Part shown: positions 1 through 7,969 of the stretch, piece by piece | Numbering within the stretch: the stretch's first letter is position 1 | How the letters are laid out: the number at the start of each line of letters is the position of its first letter | Origin: Janthinobacterium sp. FW305-129 | GTDB taxonomy: Bacteria > Pseudomonadota > Gammaproteobacteria > Burkholderiales > Burkholderiaceae_D | DNA: 64,000 bases | Reading direction: 5' to 3' | Assembly: GCF_020858115.1 (NCBI RefSeq) | Contig: NZ_JACYMM010000015.1 | Coordinates: 1-64,000 of the forward strand | Translations under genes and position numbers: made by a program | Notes under the pieces: generated by a model | What the model saw: only the letters and a program-made list of their open reading frames with translations | The model's database searches: none | Told to the model about the DNA's origin: nothing

Positions 1-256
1 TTTCATTATTTCTTGTGAACATTTGATATTTTAAGTATGACGCCAATCCGAAGATCGGCGCTGCACTACATCAAATGCCCACACTTATCGACTGTTAATT
101 GTTAAAGAACTGTATTCGGTTACTGCTTTCGCGCTATCGACAAAGCGTTGTGTTTGTCAGCTGCGAAGAAGGAAGAGTATGAAGCATTTCACTACATCCG
201 TCAACTCCTTCTTTTTCCTCACTTTACGCTGCATTTGCATGCGTCGTTCAGCGAGG
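1..256 (-). other. rRNA operon leader (partial), 16S gene just outside window
   Basis: Read on the minus strand, this stretch has the look of a betaproteobacterial rrn leader. It contains a boxA-like antitermination sequence GTTCTTTAAC (101-110). This is followed by AACAGTCGATAAGTGTGGGC and an AT-rich stretch with ATCAAATGTTCACAAG toward position 1. From memory this arrangement precedes 16S genes in Oxalobacteraceae. The mature 16S start (AAGAGTTTGATC) is not in the window, so the structural RNA should begin left of position 1. No protein-coding gene is supported here. Confidence 0.6.
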
Positions 257-262
257 GGGCGA

Positions 263-291
263 ATTATAGCCAAGGCGCTGCGGCTCCGCAA
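263..291 (-). promoter_or_regulatory. Strong sigma70 promoter, probable rrn P1
   Basis: On the minus strand there is a -35 TTGCGG (286-291) and a perfect -10 TATAAT (263-268), separated by exactly 17 bp. The discriminator after the -10 is G+C rich (TCGCCCCC), as in stringently controlled stable-RNA promoters. It fires into the boxA-containing leader. It lies immediately after the stop of the yfaP-like gene, so it starts a separate transcript in the same direction. Confidence 0.65.
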
Positions 292-298
292 GAGCCAT

Positions 299-1060
299 TT
301 ATGGCAACACGAACGATTTCACCAAGGTCAGCTCGCCGGCGGCCCGCATCGGCACCTGGAAGCTCTGCAGCTTTTCCCGCGGCGTGCCTTCATTGGTGAT
401 GATCGATATGCGCGCGACAGTCAGCATGGCGGTGTTCTCGCCGCTGCCGTAGTAATTCACATAGACGTGATAGTTGCCCTTCACGGGCGCCGCGCTGGAA
501 AAGATTTCCGGGCCATAGCCAGTGGTCACGTCCACATCCAGCGCGCCGCCATCTTTCAAGACGCGATTGCCATACCAGGCGTGGCCACCGTCCGGCGTGA
601 CCACGTGCATATCGAGGTCAGTGCCGGCGCTGTCCCACGACAGCACGATGCGCAAGCGCGCCTGCGTCTTGCCCTGGTAGCTGTCGACAAACTGGGTGCG
701 CGCGCGGCTCCTGCCATCCGGCGAGCGTACTTCCACGCTATTCGAGCCGCTGCCGAATCCATACGGCCGCCCATAGCTGCCGTCCTCGCCCACTTCCATC
801 GGCATCGCCACGCCGTTGACCACCAGGGTGGCGGGCTTGCCCTTGACGGCGCCCGCGATACGTCCCCGTATCTGCGCCGTTTCGGCCTGGCCCGGCTGCA
901 GGTTGACCGAGGCGGCAGGGTAATTGACCGCCTGCGTATAGTCTTCGCGCGCGCCGGCCGAATTGCGCCAGCCGCCCTTCGGCGCATCGATGACGACCTG
1001 GGCCTGCGCCCAGAGTGGCAACAGCATCAGGGGAATCACGCAACGGATATAAAAACTCAC
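299..1060 (-). CDS. yfaP: YfaP-like DUF2135 exported protein
   Basis: A 253-residue protein with a cleavable signal peptide (residues 1-21, ending AQAQ). The mature part is beta-rich and carries the DUF2135-type core GTDLDMHVVTPDGGHAWYGN followed by GYGPEIF and GNYHVYVNYYG. It is the last gene of a five-gene leftward operon in the order of E. coli yfaA-T-S-Q-P. The GTG start overlaps the TGA of the upstream gene (GTGA), which supports translational coupling. The biochemical role of this family is not established. From its partners it presumably acts in the periplasm alongside the alpha-2-macroglobulin. Confidence 0.85.
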   Translation of the reverse strand: MSFYIRCVIPLMLLPLWAQAQVVIDAPKGGWRNSAGAREDYTQAVNYPAASVNLQPGQAETAQIRGRIAGAVKGKPATLVVNGVAMPMEVGEDGSYGRPYGFGSGSNSVEVRSPDGRSRARTQFVDSYQGKTQARLRIVLSWDSAGTDLDMHVVTPDGGHAWYGNRVLKDGGALDVDVTTGYGPEIFSSAAPVKGNYHVYVNYYGSGENTAMLTVARISIITNEGTPREKLQSFQVPMRAAGELTLVKSFVLP

Positions 1061-2760
1061 AGGGCCTCCAGGTTAAGGTCGACGAGCCGGCGGGCCAGCC
1101 GCTCGACATATTCTTCGTCCTGGCCGCGCGGATGATGGCGCAGGCCAAGGTGTAAATATTCATGGGCCAAGGTGATGCGGTCTTCGCGCGAAGCCAGCGG
1201 GCGCATGAAGATGCGGTTGCGCGACTGCTCCGAATACGGCGCGCCGCTCTGCAGGGCGCAGACCAGCGGCGCTTGCGGCGGCGCCTCGTAGCCGGCCTCG
1301 CGCAGCAGCACGCGCTGCCAGCGCGGCACGGACCGCGCCAGCCAATCCTCGTTCTGCGCCAGGCGACGGCAACGCGCGCCGGTATTGCCAAAGGTACTCA
1401 GCGCGCCGCCGGGATAGGCCGCCGCCAGCAATTCATCATAGTGCTTGCCCTGTCTGGCCTGCCGCACCGCCTCGCTCCACGCCATCGTACCCTCGGACGA
1501 CTGATTGCTGTGATAACGCACGGTGACGCCATCGACGATCAGCTGGTCGGTCCAGCGCGCAATCGCCAGCGCCGCCGGCGTGGCCGGGCTGGCACTGACG
1601 CGCTGGGTCGCGCTGCTATCGGCGATCTGCTGGCAGCCCGCCACGGTCACGGCGTTCTGCTGCAGATACGTGCGCGCGGCGATCGCCAGCGCCTTGGCCG
1701 CTTCCGGTTCATTCGTACTCGCTTCGCGATCGAGCACGCGCGCCACATATTCATTGACGCCGAAGCGGCCCCGCAATTGCGGGCGGCCGCCCTTCTCCTG
1801 CAACAGCATCAGTTCACCGGTGCTGCGCAAGGCCAGGTTCTGGCCATTCTCGAATTGCACATGGTAGCGGCCATTCAGCGGCCCGGGTCCAGCCACGCCA
1901 CGCTCGCCGCGCACGGCACGAATCGGATAGCGCTTGAAGTAATCGACCACCACGCAGCCGCTATCGTCGGCCGCGCCGACTTTCGGCAAGCTGGCGGCCA
2001 GCCTGGGCGCCCACTGTTCAAAGACATTGCTGCTGCCGCCCGCGCCGCCAAACCAGATGGGCGTGCCATCGGCCAGCCAGCCGGCCGCGCCGCCGATACG
2101 TGCGTCTGCCCGGCGCTGCTCGTGCCAGGAATACGTTTTTACGCGCAACTGGCTGCCGAACCAGCGTGCCGTACCGGCGCCGCGCCCACTGCGTCCGTCC
2201 AGCACCACGCGCAGCAGCGCCGCTTCAGCATCCTGGCGGCTAGCGGCCGGGATGCTGCCCAACGCCCGCAGCAGGCTGTCCAGGCGCACCAGCCGCCCCG
2301 GCGCCAGCTGGGCGGGATCCGCCAGCCAGGCAAATTCGCCTGCCGGCGCGCTACCTAAACGGGCGGTCCAGTACTGGCGCCATGGCGCGGCCGTGATCAT
2401 CAGGCGCCCGGGCGAGAAGAAGGGGCCGCACGATTGCGCCAGTGCCGCGTCGTGGCCGATGCTCTGGCCCGCATCGCAGCAATACACTTCTTCCGGATCA
2501 CGGCCGCCGCAGCGGTAGTCGGGCATCGCCACCTTGTTATCGCTCGCATAGACATACACAAACAGCTTCCACAGGCTGGCCAGCGGCACTTGCCGCGCAC
2601 CGTCGAACGGCGGCGAGAGTGGCAGCGTGGCGCCGCCCTGGCGCAACTGCCGCACTTCGGTCTTGCCATCCTTCCACCATGCTACGTCCAGCGACGCAGA
2701 CCAGGCAGGTGCGGCCACCAGCAGGGCCGCCATCAATGCAGCACGTACCACGCGCATCAC
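1057..2760 (-). CDS. yfaQ: YfaQ-like DUF2300 exported protein
   Basis: A 567-residue protein starting with an Ala-rich signal peptide (about residues 1-22). It matches the YfaQ/DUF2300 family by position, size and cysteine-bearing segments such as YRCGGRDPEEVYCCDAG. The N-terminal third reads like a serine-hydrolase/penicillin-binding-like fold (PLASLWKLFVYVYA, an SxxK at SLWK), but I see no full catalytic set. The C-terminal half contains a sporulation-SpoIID-like stretch (FGVNEYVARVLDREA, with EAAKALAIAARTY). It ends with HEYLHLGLRHHPRGQDEEYVE, a plausible HExxH zinc motif. ATG overlaps the stop of yfaS (ATGA). The function is unknown; the family assignment is fairly sure because of synteny. 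Confidence 0.82.
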   Translation of the reverse strand: MMRVVRAALMAALLVAAPAWSASLDVAWWKDGKTEVRQLRQGGATLPLSPPFDGARQVPLASLWKLFVYVYASDNKVAMPDYRCGGRDPEEVYCCDAGQSIGHDAALAQSCGPFFSPGRLMITAAPWRQYWTARLGSAPAGEFAWLADPAQLAPGRLVRLDSLLRALGSIPAASRQDAEAALLRVVLDGRSGRGAGTARWFGSQLRVKTYSWHEQRRADARIGGAAGWLADGTPIWFGGAGGSSNVFEQWAPRLAASLPKVGAADDSGCVVVDYFKRYPIRAVRGERGVAGPGPLNGRYHVQFENGQNLALRSTGELMLLQEKGGRPQLRGRFGVNEYVARVLDREASTNEPEAAKALAIAARTYLQQNAVTVAGCQQIADSSATQRVSASPATPAALAIARWTDQLIVDGVTVRYHSNQSSEGTMAWSEAVRQARQGKHYDELLAAAYPGGALSTFGNTGARCRRLAQNEDWLARSVPRWQRVLLREAGYEAPPQAPLVCALQSGAPYSEQSRNRIFMRPLASREDRITLAHEYLHLGLRHHPRGQDEEYVERLARRLVDLNLEAL

Positions 2761-5700
2761 TCGACCTTCAGCGCGCGCGTGGTCTTGCCGCCGCCCTCGA
2801 AGGCTTTCTGCTCCGGCTGGTACATGCGGTAAAAGCGCGCTGGCGGCAGCACATAACTGCCCTTCTGCGCAAAGCGCAGCAGATGGCGTACGCTCACCTC
2901 GCCGGCCAAAGGCTCAATCGGCACGGCATAACCGTCGCGGCGCTCCGTGTGGCGCGCGCGTTCCAGCGCGGCCGGCTTGTCGCCCGCCATGACCATGCCC
3001 CAGGTCGTCGATTCGACCATGGCGCCCGGCGGCAGCGCCACTTCCAGCAAGCCAAAGCGGTGCTTCGCGCCCGGCGCCGCTTTCAAGGTGATTTCATCGA
3101 GGTACAACGCGTCCGTGCTGAGCGCCTCGCCCGGCTTGACCAGCTCCGTCGTGTAGCCGCCCTTGCCCGCCTTCATGCGCAGGATGCGCCGTTCGACGGC
3201 GACCGGCAAGGTTTGCGCTTCGGCCGCGTAGCTGTCGTACTGCACCACAGCCAACGTTCCAGCCGGCGCCGGGGCGGCGAGACGCAATTTATCAGGTACG
3301 CCCTTGGCATCGCTCCAGCGCCACAGCGGCTGGCCGCTGCGGCTGTCGCGTTTTTGCCAGGCGCCATCCAGCGCGACGGCCGGCCCCTTGCCGAACGATG
3401 CGCCACCCAGCTTCTTCTGCACCCACAACAAGGTCATCGCGCGGTCCAGGGTCGGCATTTCGGCGCGCACACCGGCCAGCACCGCGTCGGCCTGCGATGG
3501 CGGTACTTCGCCGGCCTGCATCAGCAAGGCTTGCGCCACTGGCGCCTTCGACGTGCGCAGTACCTGCCAGGAATCGGCGACCTGCTGCTGCAACGCCGAA
3601 GGCAGGGCGATACCATTCTGGCTGGCGACCAGCGCCACCAGGCCAAAGCTCATCGCCTGCGCTTCGCGGTCAAGGGCTCCGCCCAGCAGCAGGCTGCCGC
3701 TGTCGCCCGCCTGGCGCGGCTTGCCGCCCAAGGTGGCGCCAGCACTGTCGTCCACCAGCCCCGCTGCCAGCGTCTGCGTGGGCAAGCCCATCTCGCGCGC
3801 CATCCACAGCACCAGCGCGCGGTCGCCCATCGCATCCTTCAAGCCATGTTCGCTGTAGACGGCCAGCAGCTTGTTCCAGTGCTCGGGCGGCAGTTCGATA
3901 TGCAGCGCACGCGCCGCGTACCAGTCGGCGTAATAGGCGTAGGCCGTCATCAAGGCATTGCCGGCCGTGGCGTTGCCCCACCAGCCGAAGACGGCGTTCG
4001 GACCGGCCATGGATACCAGGCGCAGGCGCTGCGCCGTCAGCAGCGTTTGCAGGGCGCCGGCGTCCGGCCCCAGGCTTTGCGTGGCCAGCGCCAGCGGAAT
4101 CAAACGGCTCGCCGTCTGCTCCACGCAGCCATACGGATAGTCGATCAGGTCGTCGGCAATGCGCGCGAACTGGCTGGCTGCTCCTTGAGCGAACGAGACG
4201 CGGATATTGCGCGCGTCCGCCGGCAGCTTGAGCGGAATATCACCGGTGGCGCCATCGAGCGGCAGCGCCAGCGAACGCGGGCTGCTCCAGGCGGCGGGCA
4301 GCGTCTGCATAGCGGTATCGAGCGCATCGACCACTTTACCGTTCTGCTTCAGTTCCAGGCGCAGCGGCCCGCTAGCGCCAGCAGCGAGCGGAAATTCGAC
4401 GTAGTTGACGCCCGGTTTGGCGGACAGCTTTTCCGTCTTCGGCTGCGCCCCGCCGGAAAGAACGACGTCGAGCGCCTGCTCCTTGCCCGTCTGGTTGAAC
4501 ACGGCCACCGAGGCGCGCGGCGCATCGCCGGCGCGCATCCAGTCGGGCGCAGTCCATTTGGCATAGAAATTCTTGTCCGACCGCAGATAGGCGGTGCGCT
4601 GGCCGACCCGTCCCTGTTCATCCATCGCGCGGCCCGTGATGCGCCAGCGCGTCAGCGCGTCGGGCATGGTGAAGCTCACGCGCGCATTGCCATTCGCGTC
4701 GGTTTTCAGCGACGGCGCCCAGTAGGCCGTGTCAATATTGTCGCGGCGCGGACGCTCCAGCACCTTGACGCCGCGCTCGTTGTAATTGTGGCGCGCGGGT
4801 GCGCCGGCAGTGCGGCCCTGCGCCATATCGTAGCTGATGAACGACAGGCTGGCCGTCGTGCGCACGTTGTTGCGGCGCGGGTGATAGAAGAAGTCGCCGA
4901 TGTCGGGCGCGATTTCCGGCTGCAGCACATAGATCATTTCATCGACCACGCCCAGCGCCACCAGGGTGCTCAGGGGCTTGCCGTCCAACGTCGCCTTGAC
5001 GTCCAGCGTGACCTTCTCGCCCGGCTGGTAGACTTCCTTGTCGCTTTTGAACTGCAGCGCGATACGCGGCTCGATCACTTGCAGGCCCGCGTTCTCGAAC
5101 ACGAAGTCGCCATTGCGCGTGTACGCCACCGAAAACGTCATGTTCGGGCCATGCTCCTCCTTGACGAGAATGCGCACTCGCCACTGCCGCGGCGCCACAC
5201 GCTTCGCCTGGTACCAGTCAGCGGCGCCGGCCATCAAGCCATGGTGCTCCACCTTGTCACGCTCGAGCGTCAACAGGGCCTGGTCGACCTTGTCGGAGAA
5301 GGTGATCAAGGCCTCGGCGGTATCGCCCGGACGGTAGCGGGCGCGGTCCAGCACGATCTCGATGCTGCCCGGCGCCGTTTGCACGCCATCGCCGGCGACC
5401 CAGTGGCTGGCGGCGGCCAGCAGGTTGCCCCGTTCGTCGCGCAGCGCCAGCTGATACGAGCCGGAGGCCGGGAATGTCACGTCCCAGCCCTTGGCAGCCG
5501 GATCGAACGCGCCTTCGGTCTTGCTCTGTTTTTCCAGCTGCACCATCTCCCAGCGCACGGGCTTCGCCGCGCCCTGGCCATCGGCCAGCAAGTCGAAATG
5601 CACGTTTTGTCCCGGATCGGAAAACTGGCGCGTCGCCTTCAACTGATAGCTGCTGCTCGAACGCTCTATCATCAGCTCGCGCGTCGCCTTGACGCGGTAG

Positions 5701-7298
5701 GCCGCGCCATCGGTCGCCAGCACGGTCAAAATGTAGCGCGAGGGATCGGCGGCGGGCGGCAAGGTGAAGTCCACATTGCCGCTGCCGTCGCTCGTCACTT
5801 CCTCGGTCTTCAAGGCCACGGGGAACAGGCCGCTGTAACGCAGCTCGCCCTCGACCATGGTGTTTTGCTGGCCGCGCAAGGACAAGGTCATTTTCGCATT
5901 TTTTACGGGCTTGCCATCGGGGTAGCGCAGCGCGATGCTGCCCTTGACCGCCTCGCCCGTCTTGAATTCCGGTTTCGATGGCTGGACGTTGATTTCAAAG
6001 TGCGGCTTGACGTATTCGGCCACGCGGAAGGCCGCGCCATACACGCCATCCTTGTAATTGAAGCGCAGCTCATAGCCGCCGGCGGTGGCTTCCGTCGGCA
6101 GGCGGAAGCGCGTATCGGCGCCCGTATCGCCGGACAGCTGCAGCGTTTGCGTCAGCAGCGGCGTGCCGTTCGGATTGAGCACGGTCAAGCTGACCGGTGC
6201 TGCGCTTGCTGCCTGCGAGTTGCGCGCAGAAGTAAATTCGCGGCCCAGGAACTTGACGTTGACTTCATCGCCGGGCCGGTACAGGGGCCGGTCGGTCACC
6301 GCATAAATCTTGGTGTTATAGATTTCGCTGTCGTAGTAAAAATTCTCGGATACGAACACGCCGCCATCGCGGTCCTGGCCCAGCACATACGTATGTTCGG
6401 GGCTGCCGCGCTCGAGCGACGCTACGCCGTCGGCACCCGTGGTGGCCGACTGCAGCACGCCGGTGCCGTCCGTCCACGCCACGCTGGCGCCTGCCACGGC
6501 GGCGCTGGTATCGCGCCGCGCCGTCCATACCAGCATCTGGCCGGACGAGACCTTGGTGACGGCCACCGTGTCCGAGACGAACACCAGGGTGGTGGCGCGG
6601 TGCTCGCCGATGATCGCTTCGATCAGGTACAAGCCCGGCTTGCGCTTGCCCAGCGGGATCATCACGTTGCCGGCGCCGGCGACGATGAAGTCGCTGCTCG
6701 ATCCATCGAGCTTGACGCCTTTCGGCGGCGCGATGGCCTTGGCTTGCCAGATCGGATAGCGGAAACTGTCGACCAGCTCCATGCCCTTGATCGGCTTGTA
6801 CTGCGGGTGGTTGGCAAATACGGTCGGCTTGCGGATGGCGTCCTTCGTCGCCAGCTGCGGCTGTTCCTTCGTGACCGCGCGGCGCGCTTCGCCGGAAAAC
6901 AGCTTGCGCCAGGCCAGGCGCGACTGCTTCCACCAGCTATCCCACAAAAAACTCAAGGTGTTGGCCAGGCCCTCGCCCTGGTAATTGCCCTCGACCTGGA
7001 TGCGGTGCAGATTGCGCTGTTTTTTCAGGAATTCCATCGCTTCGGGAACGCGGTAGACGACGATATCGGCGCCCGAATACGCTTCCAGGTTCATGCGCCC
7101 CATGTCGCGCCCGGGCACTTCGAGGCGCACGCGCGCCTCGTCGACGCTGCCGTAGCTGGCGTCGGACAGCAAAAAGAAGGGCTCGCCCTTGAAGGTGCTG
7201 TAGTTGCTCGGTTCGCGTTCCTGCGCCCAGGCGCCGCCAATGAGGACCAAGGCCAGCAGGCTGGCAAAGAACAGCTTCATGACAAAAATCGGCTTCAT
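2757..7298 (-). CDS. yfaS: Bacterial alpha-2-macroglobulin (YfaS type)
   Basis: About 1513 residues, a normal size for bacterial alpha-2-macroglobulins, which trap or inhibit proteases in the periplasm. It has a signal peptide (MKPIFVMKLFFASLLALVLIGGAWAQ), macroglobulin MG domains (for example YRPGDEVNVKFLGRE, near residue 330) and ALGVVDEMIYVLQPE. The complement-like segment WAPSLKTDANGNARVSFTMPD leads into a thioester motif, Cys1058 in YGCVEQTASRL, and an alpha/alpha-toroid TED domain. I start at the ATG overlapping the upstream TGA (ATGA); a second in-frame Met at 7280 would also give a good signal peptide. No lipobox Cys is seen, so it is probably soluble periplasmic. A long open frame continues upstream of the start but is compositionally a shadow of yfaT. 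Confidence 0.92.
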   Translation of the reverse strand: MKPIFVMKLFFASLLALVLIGGAWAQEREPSNYSTFKGEPFFLLSDASYGSVDEARVRLEVPGRDMGRMNLEAYSGADIVVYRVPEAMEFLKKQRNLHRIQVEGNYQGEGLANTLSFLWDSWWKQSRLAWRKLFSGEARRAVTKEQPQLATKDAIRKPTVFANHPQYKPIKGMELVDSFRYPIWQAKAIAPPKGVKLDGSSSDFIVAGAGNVMIPLGKRKPGLYLIEAIIGEHRATTLVFVSDTVAVTKVSSGQMLVWTARRDTSAAVAGASVAWTDGTGVLQSATTGADGVASLERGSPEHTYVLGQDRDGGVFVSENFYYDSEIYNTKIYAVTDRPLYRPGDEVNVKFLGREFTSARNSQAASAAPVSLTVLNPNGTPLLTQTLQLSGDTGADTRFRLPTEATAGGYELRFNYKDGVYGAAFRVAEYVKPHFEINVQPSKPEFKTGEAVKGSIALRYPDGKPVKNAKMTLSLRGQQNTMVEGELRYSGLFPVALKTEEVTSDGSGNVDFTLPPAADPSRYILTVLATDGAAYRVKATRELMIERSSSSYQLKATRQFSDPGQNVHFDLLADGQGAAKPVRWEMVQLEKQSKTEGAFDPAAKGWDVTFPASGSYQLALRDERGNLLAAASHWVAGDGVQTAPGSIEIVLDRARYRPGDTAEALITFSDKVDQALLTLERDKVEHHGLMAGAADWYQAKRVAPRQWRVRILVKEEHGPNMTFSVAYTRNGDFVFENAGLQVIEPRIALQFKSDKEVYQPGEKVTLDVKATLDGKPLSTLVALGVVDEMIYVLQPEIAPDIGDFFYHPRRNNVRTTASLSFISYDMAQGRTAGAPARHNYNERGVKVLERPRRDNIDTAYWAPSLKTDANGNARVSFTMPDALTRWRITGRAMDEQGRVGQRTAYLRSDKNFYAKWTAPDWMRAGDAPRASVAVFNQTGKEQALDVVLSGGAQPKTEKLSAKPGVNYVEFPLAAGASGPLRLELKQNGKVVDALDTAMQTLPAAWSSPRSLALPLDGATGDIPLKLPADARNIRVSFAQGAASQFARIADDLIDYPYGCVEQTASRLIPLALATQSLGPDAGALQTLLTAQRLRLVSMAGPNAVFGWWGNATAGNALMTAYAYYADWYAARALHIELPPEHWNKLLAVYSEHGLKDAMGDRALVLWMAREMGLPTQTLAAGLVDDSAGATLGGKPRQAGDSGSLLLGGALDREAQAMSFGLVALVASQNGIALPSALQQQVADSWQVLRTSKAPVAQALLMQAGEVPPSQADAVLAGVRAEMPTLDRAMTLLWVQKKLGGASFGKGPAVALDGAWQKRDSRSGQPLWRWSDAKGVPDKLRLAAPAPAGTLAVVQYDSYAAEAQTLPVAVERRILRMKAGKGGYTTELVKPGEALSTDALYLDEITLKAAPGAKHRFGLLEVALPPGAMVESTTWGMVMAGDKPAALERARHTERRDGYAVPIEPLAGEVSVRHLLRFAQKGSYVLPPARFYRMYQPEQKAFEGGGKTTRALKVE

Positions 7299-7969
7299 GA
7301 TAAAAACGCCAGCCGGAACACGCCGGCGAAATTCGGATTGTTGACCACAGGTTGCCACCGCGTGTCCTTCCAGCTTGTGAGTTCTTTGATATCGACGGTC
7401 CGCAGACCATTGTCGTCGGGGGTGACGGTGCCGGTGTGGTAGGCGATGCGCGCACCCATCCAGACCATCAGGTGCTGTTCGTCGCCCTGGTCGAAAAACA
7501 GCAGGTCGCCGGGCAGCGCCTGGCTGATTTCGCGGGCGATGAAACGGCTGTTGTGCTGCACCAGCGCCAGCGCCGTGACGAAGTGGCCGACCTTGCCATC
7601 CGTCTGCACCCAGCGGTTGCGCAGGGCCGCCTGGTTCGCGTCCAGTTCCAGTTCGGGCGGCAGGCGCCGGTCGCTGGCGATACCGTTCGCATGCAGCCAC
7701 TTCGCGTCATGCACGGTGAGCGCTTCGTTGACGGCAAAGCGCACCAGGCCGGCGCAATCGCGGTGCGTCCAGCGCGGCGACGGTCCCCTTTCGATCTGCA
7801 CGTTGACAATGCGCAACATCCAGGCCTGGAACGTGCGGCTCTGGGCTTGCGACAGCAGCACTTGCGGCCCGGCGGCCGCGCGCAGGGCCCAGGCATGAGG
7901 GAAGGCGACAGCGGCAGCCCCTCCCGCCAGCCAGCGCAAGGCGGCGCGGCGCACATGCCGCACCGTCAT
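7295..7969 (-). CDS. yfaT: YfaT-like DUF1175 exported protein, possible NlpC/P60-like fold
   Basis: A 224-residue protein with an N-terminal export signal containing an arginine pair (VRRAALRWLAGG). The central part has HRDCAGLVRFAVNEAL (Cys72) and later DLLFFDQGDEQHLMVWMG (His166). This spacing and context resemble the Cys/His catalytic motifs of NlpC/P60-type papain-fold hydrolases. ATG at 7969 overlaps the stop of the yfaA-like gene (ATGA) and is preferred to an ATG 33 bases upstream. The stop overlaps the yfaS start. DUF1175 membership comes from synteny with E. coli yfaT. The hydrolase idea is inference from motifs only. Confidence 0.82.
   Translation of the reverse strand: MTVRHVRRAALRWLAGGAAAVAFPHAWALRAAAGPQVLLSQAQSRTFQAWMLRIVNVQIERGPSPRWTHRDCAGLVRFAVNEALTVHDAKWLHANGIASDRRLPPELELDANQAALRNRWVQTDGKVGHFVTALALVQHNSRFIAREISQALPGDLLFFDQGDEQHLMVWMGARIAYHTGTVTPDDNGLRTVDIKELTSWKDTRWQPVVNNPNFAGVFRLAFLS

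Noticed and set aside
148..399. A short open frame crossing the left-edge leader and promoter
   Set aside because: It spans the rRNA promoter and leader and the 3' end of yfaP antisense, has no protein features, and is opposed by strong promoter signals.
2442..7442. A 1666-codon open frame on the + strand opposite the alpha-2-macroglobulin gene
   Set aside because: It is a GC-rich antisense shadow. The encoded protein is Arg/His/Gln/Ala-rich with no domains, while the minus strand has a complete, motif-bearing operon.
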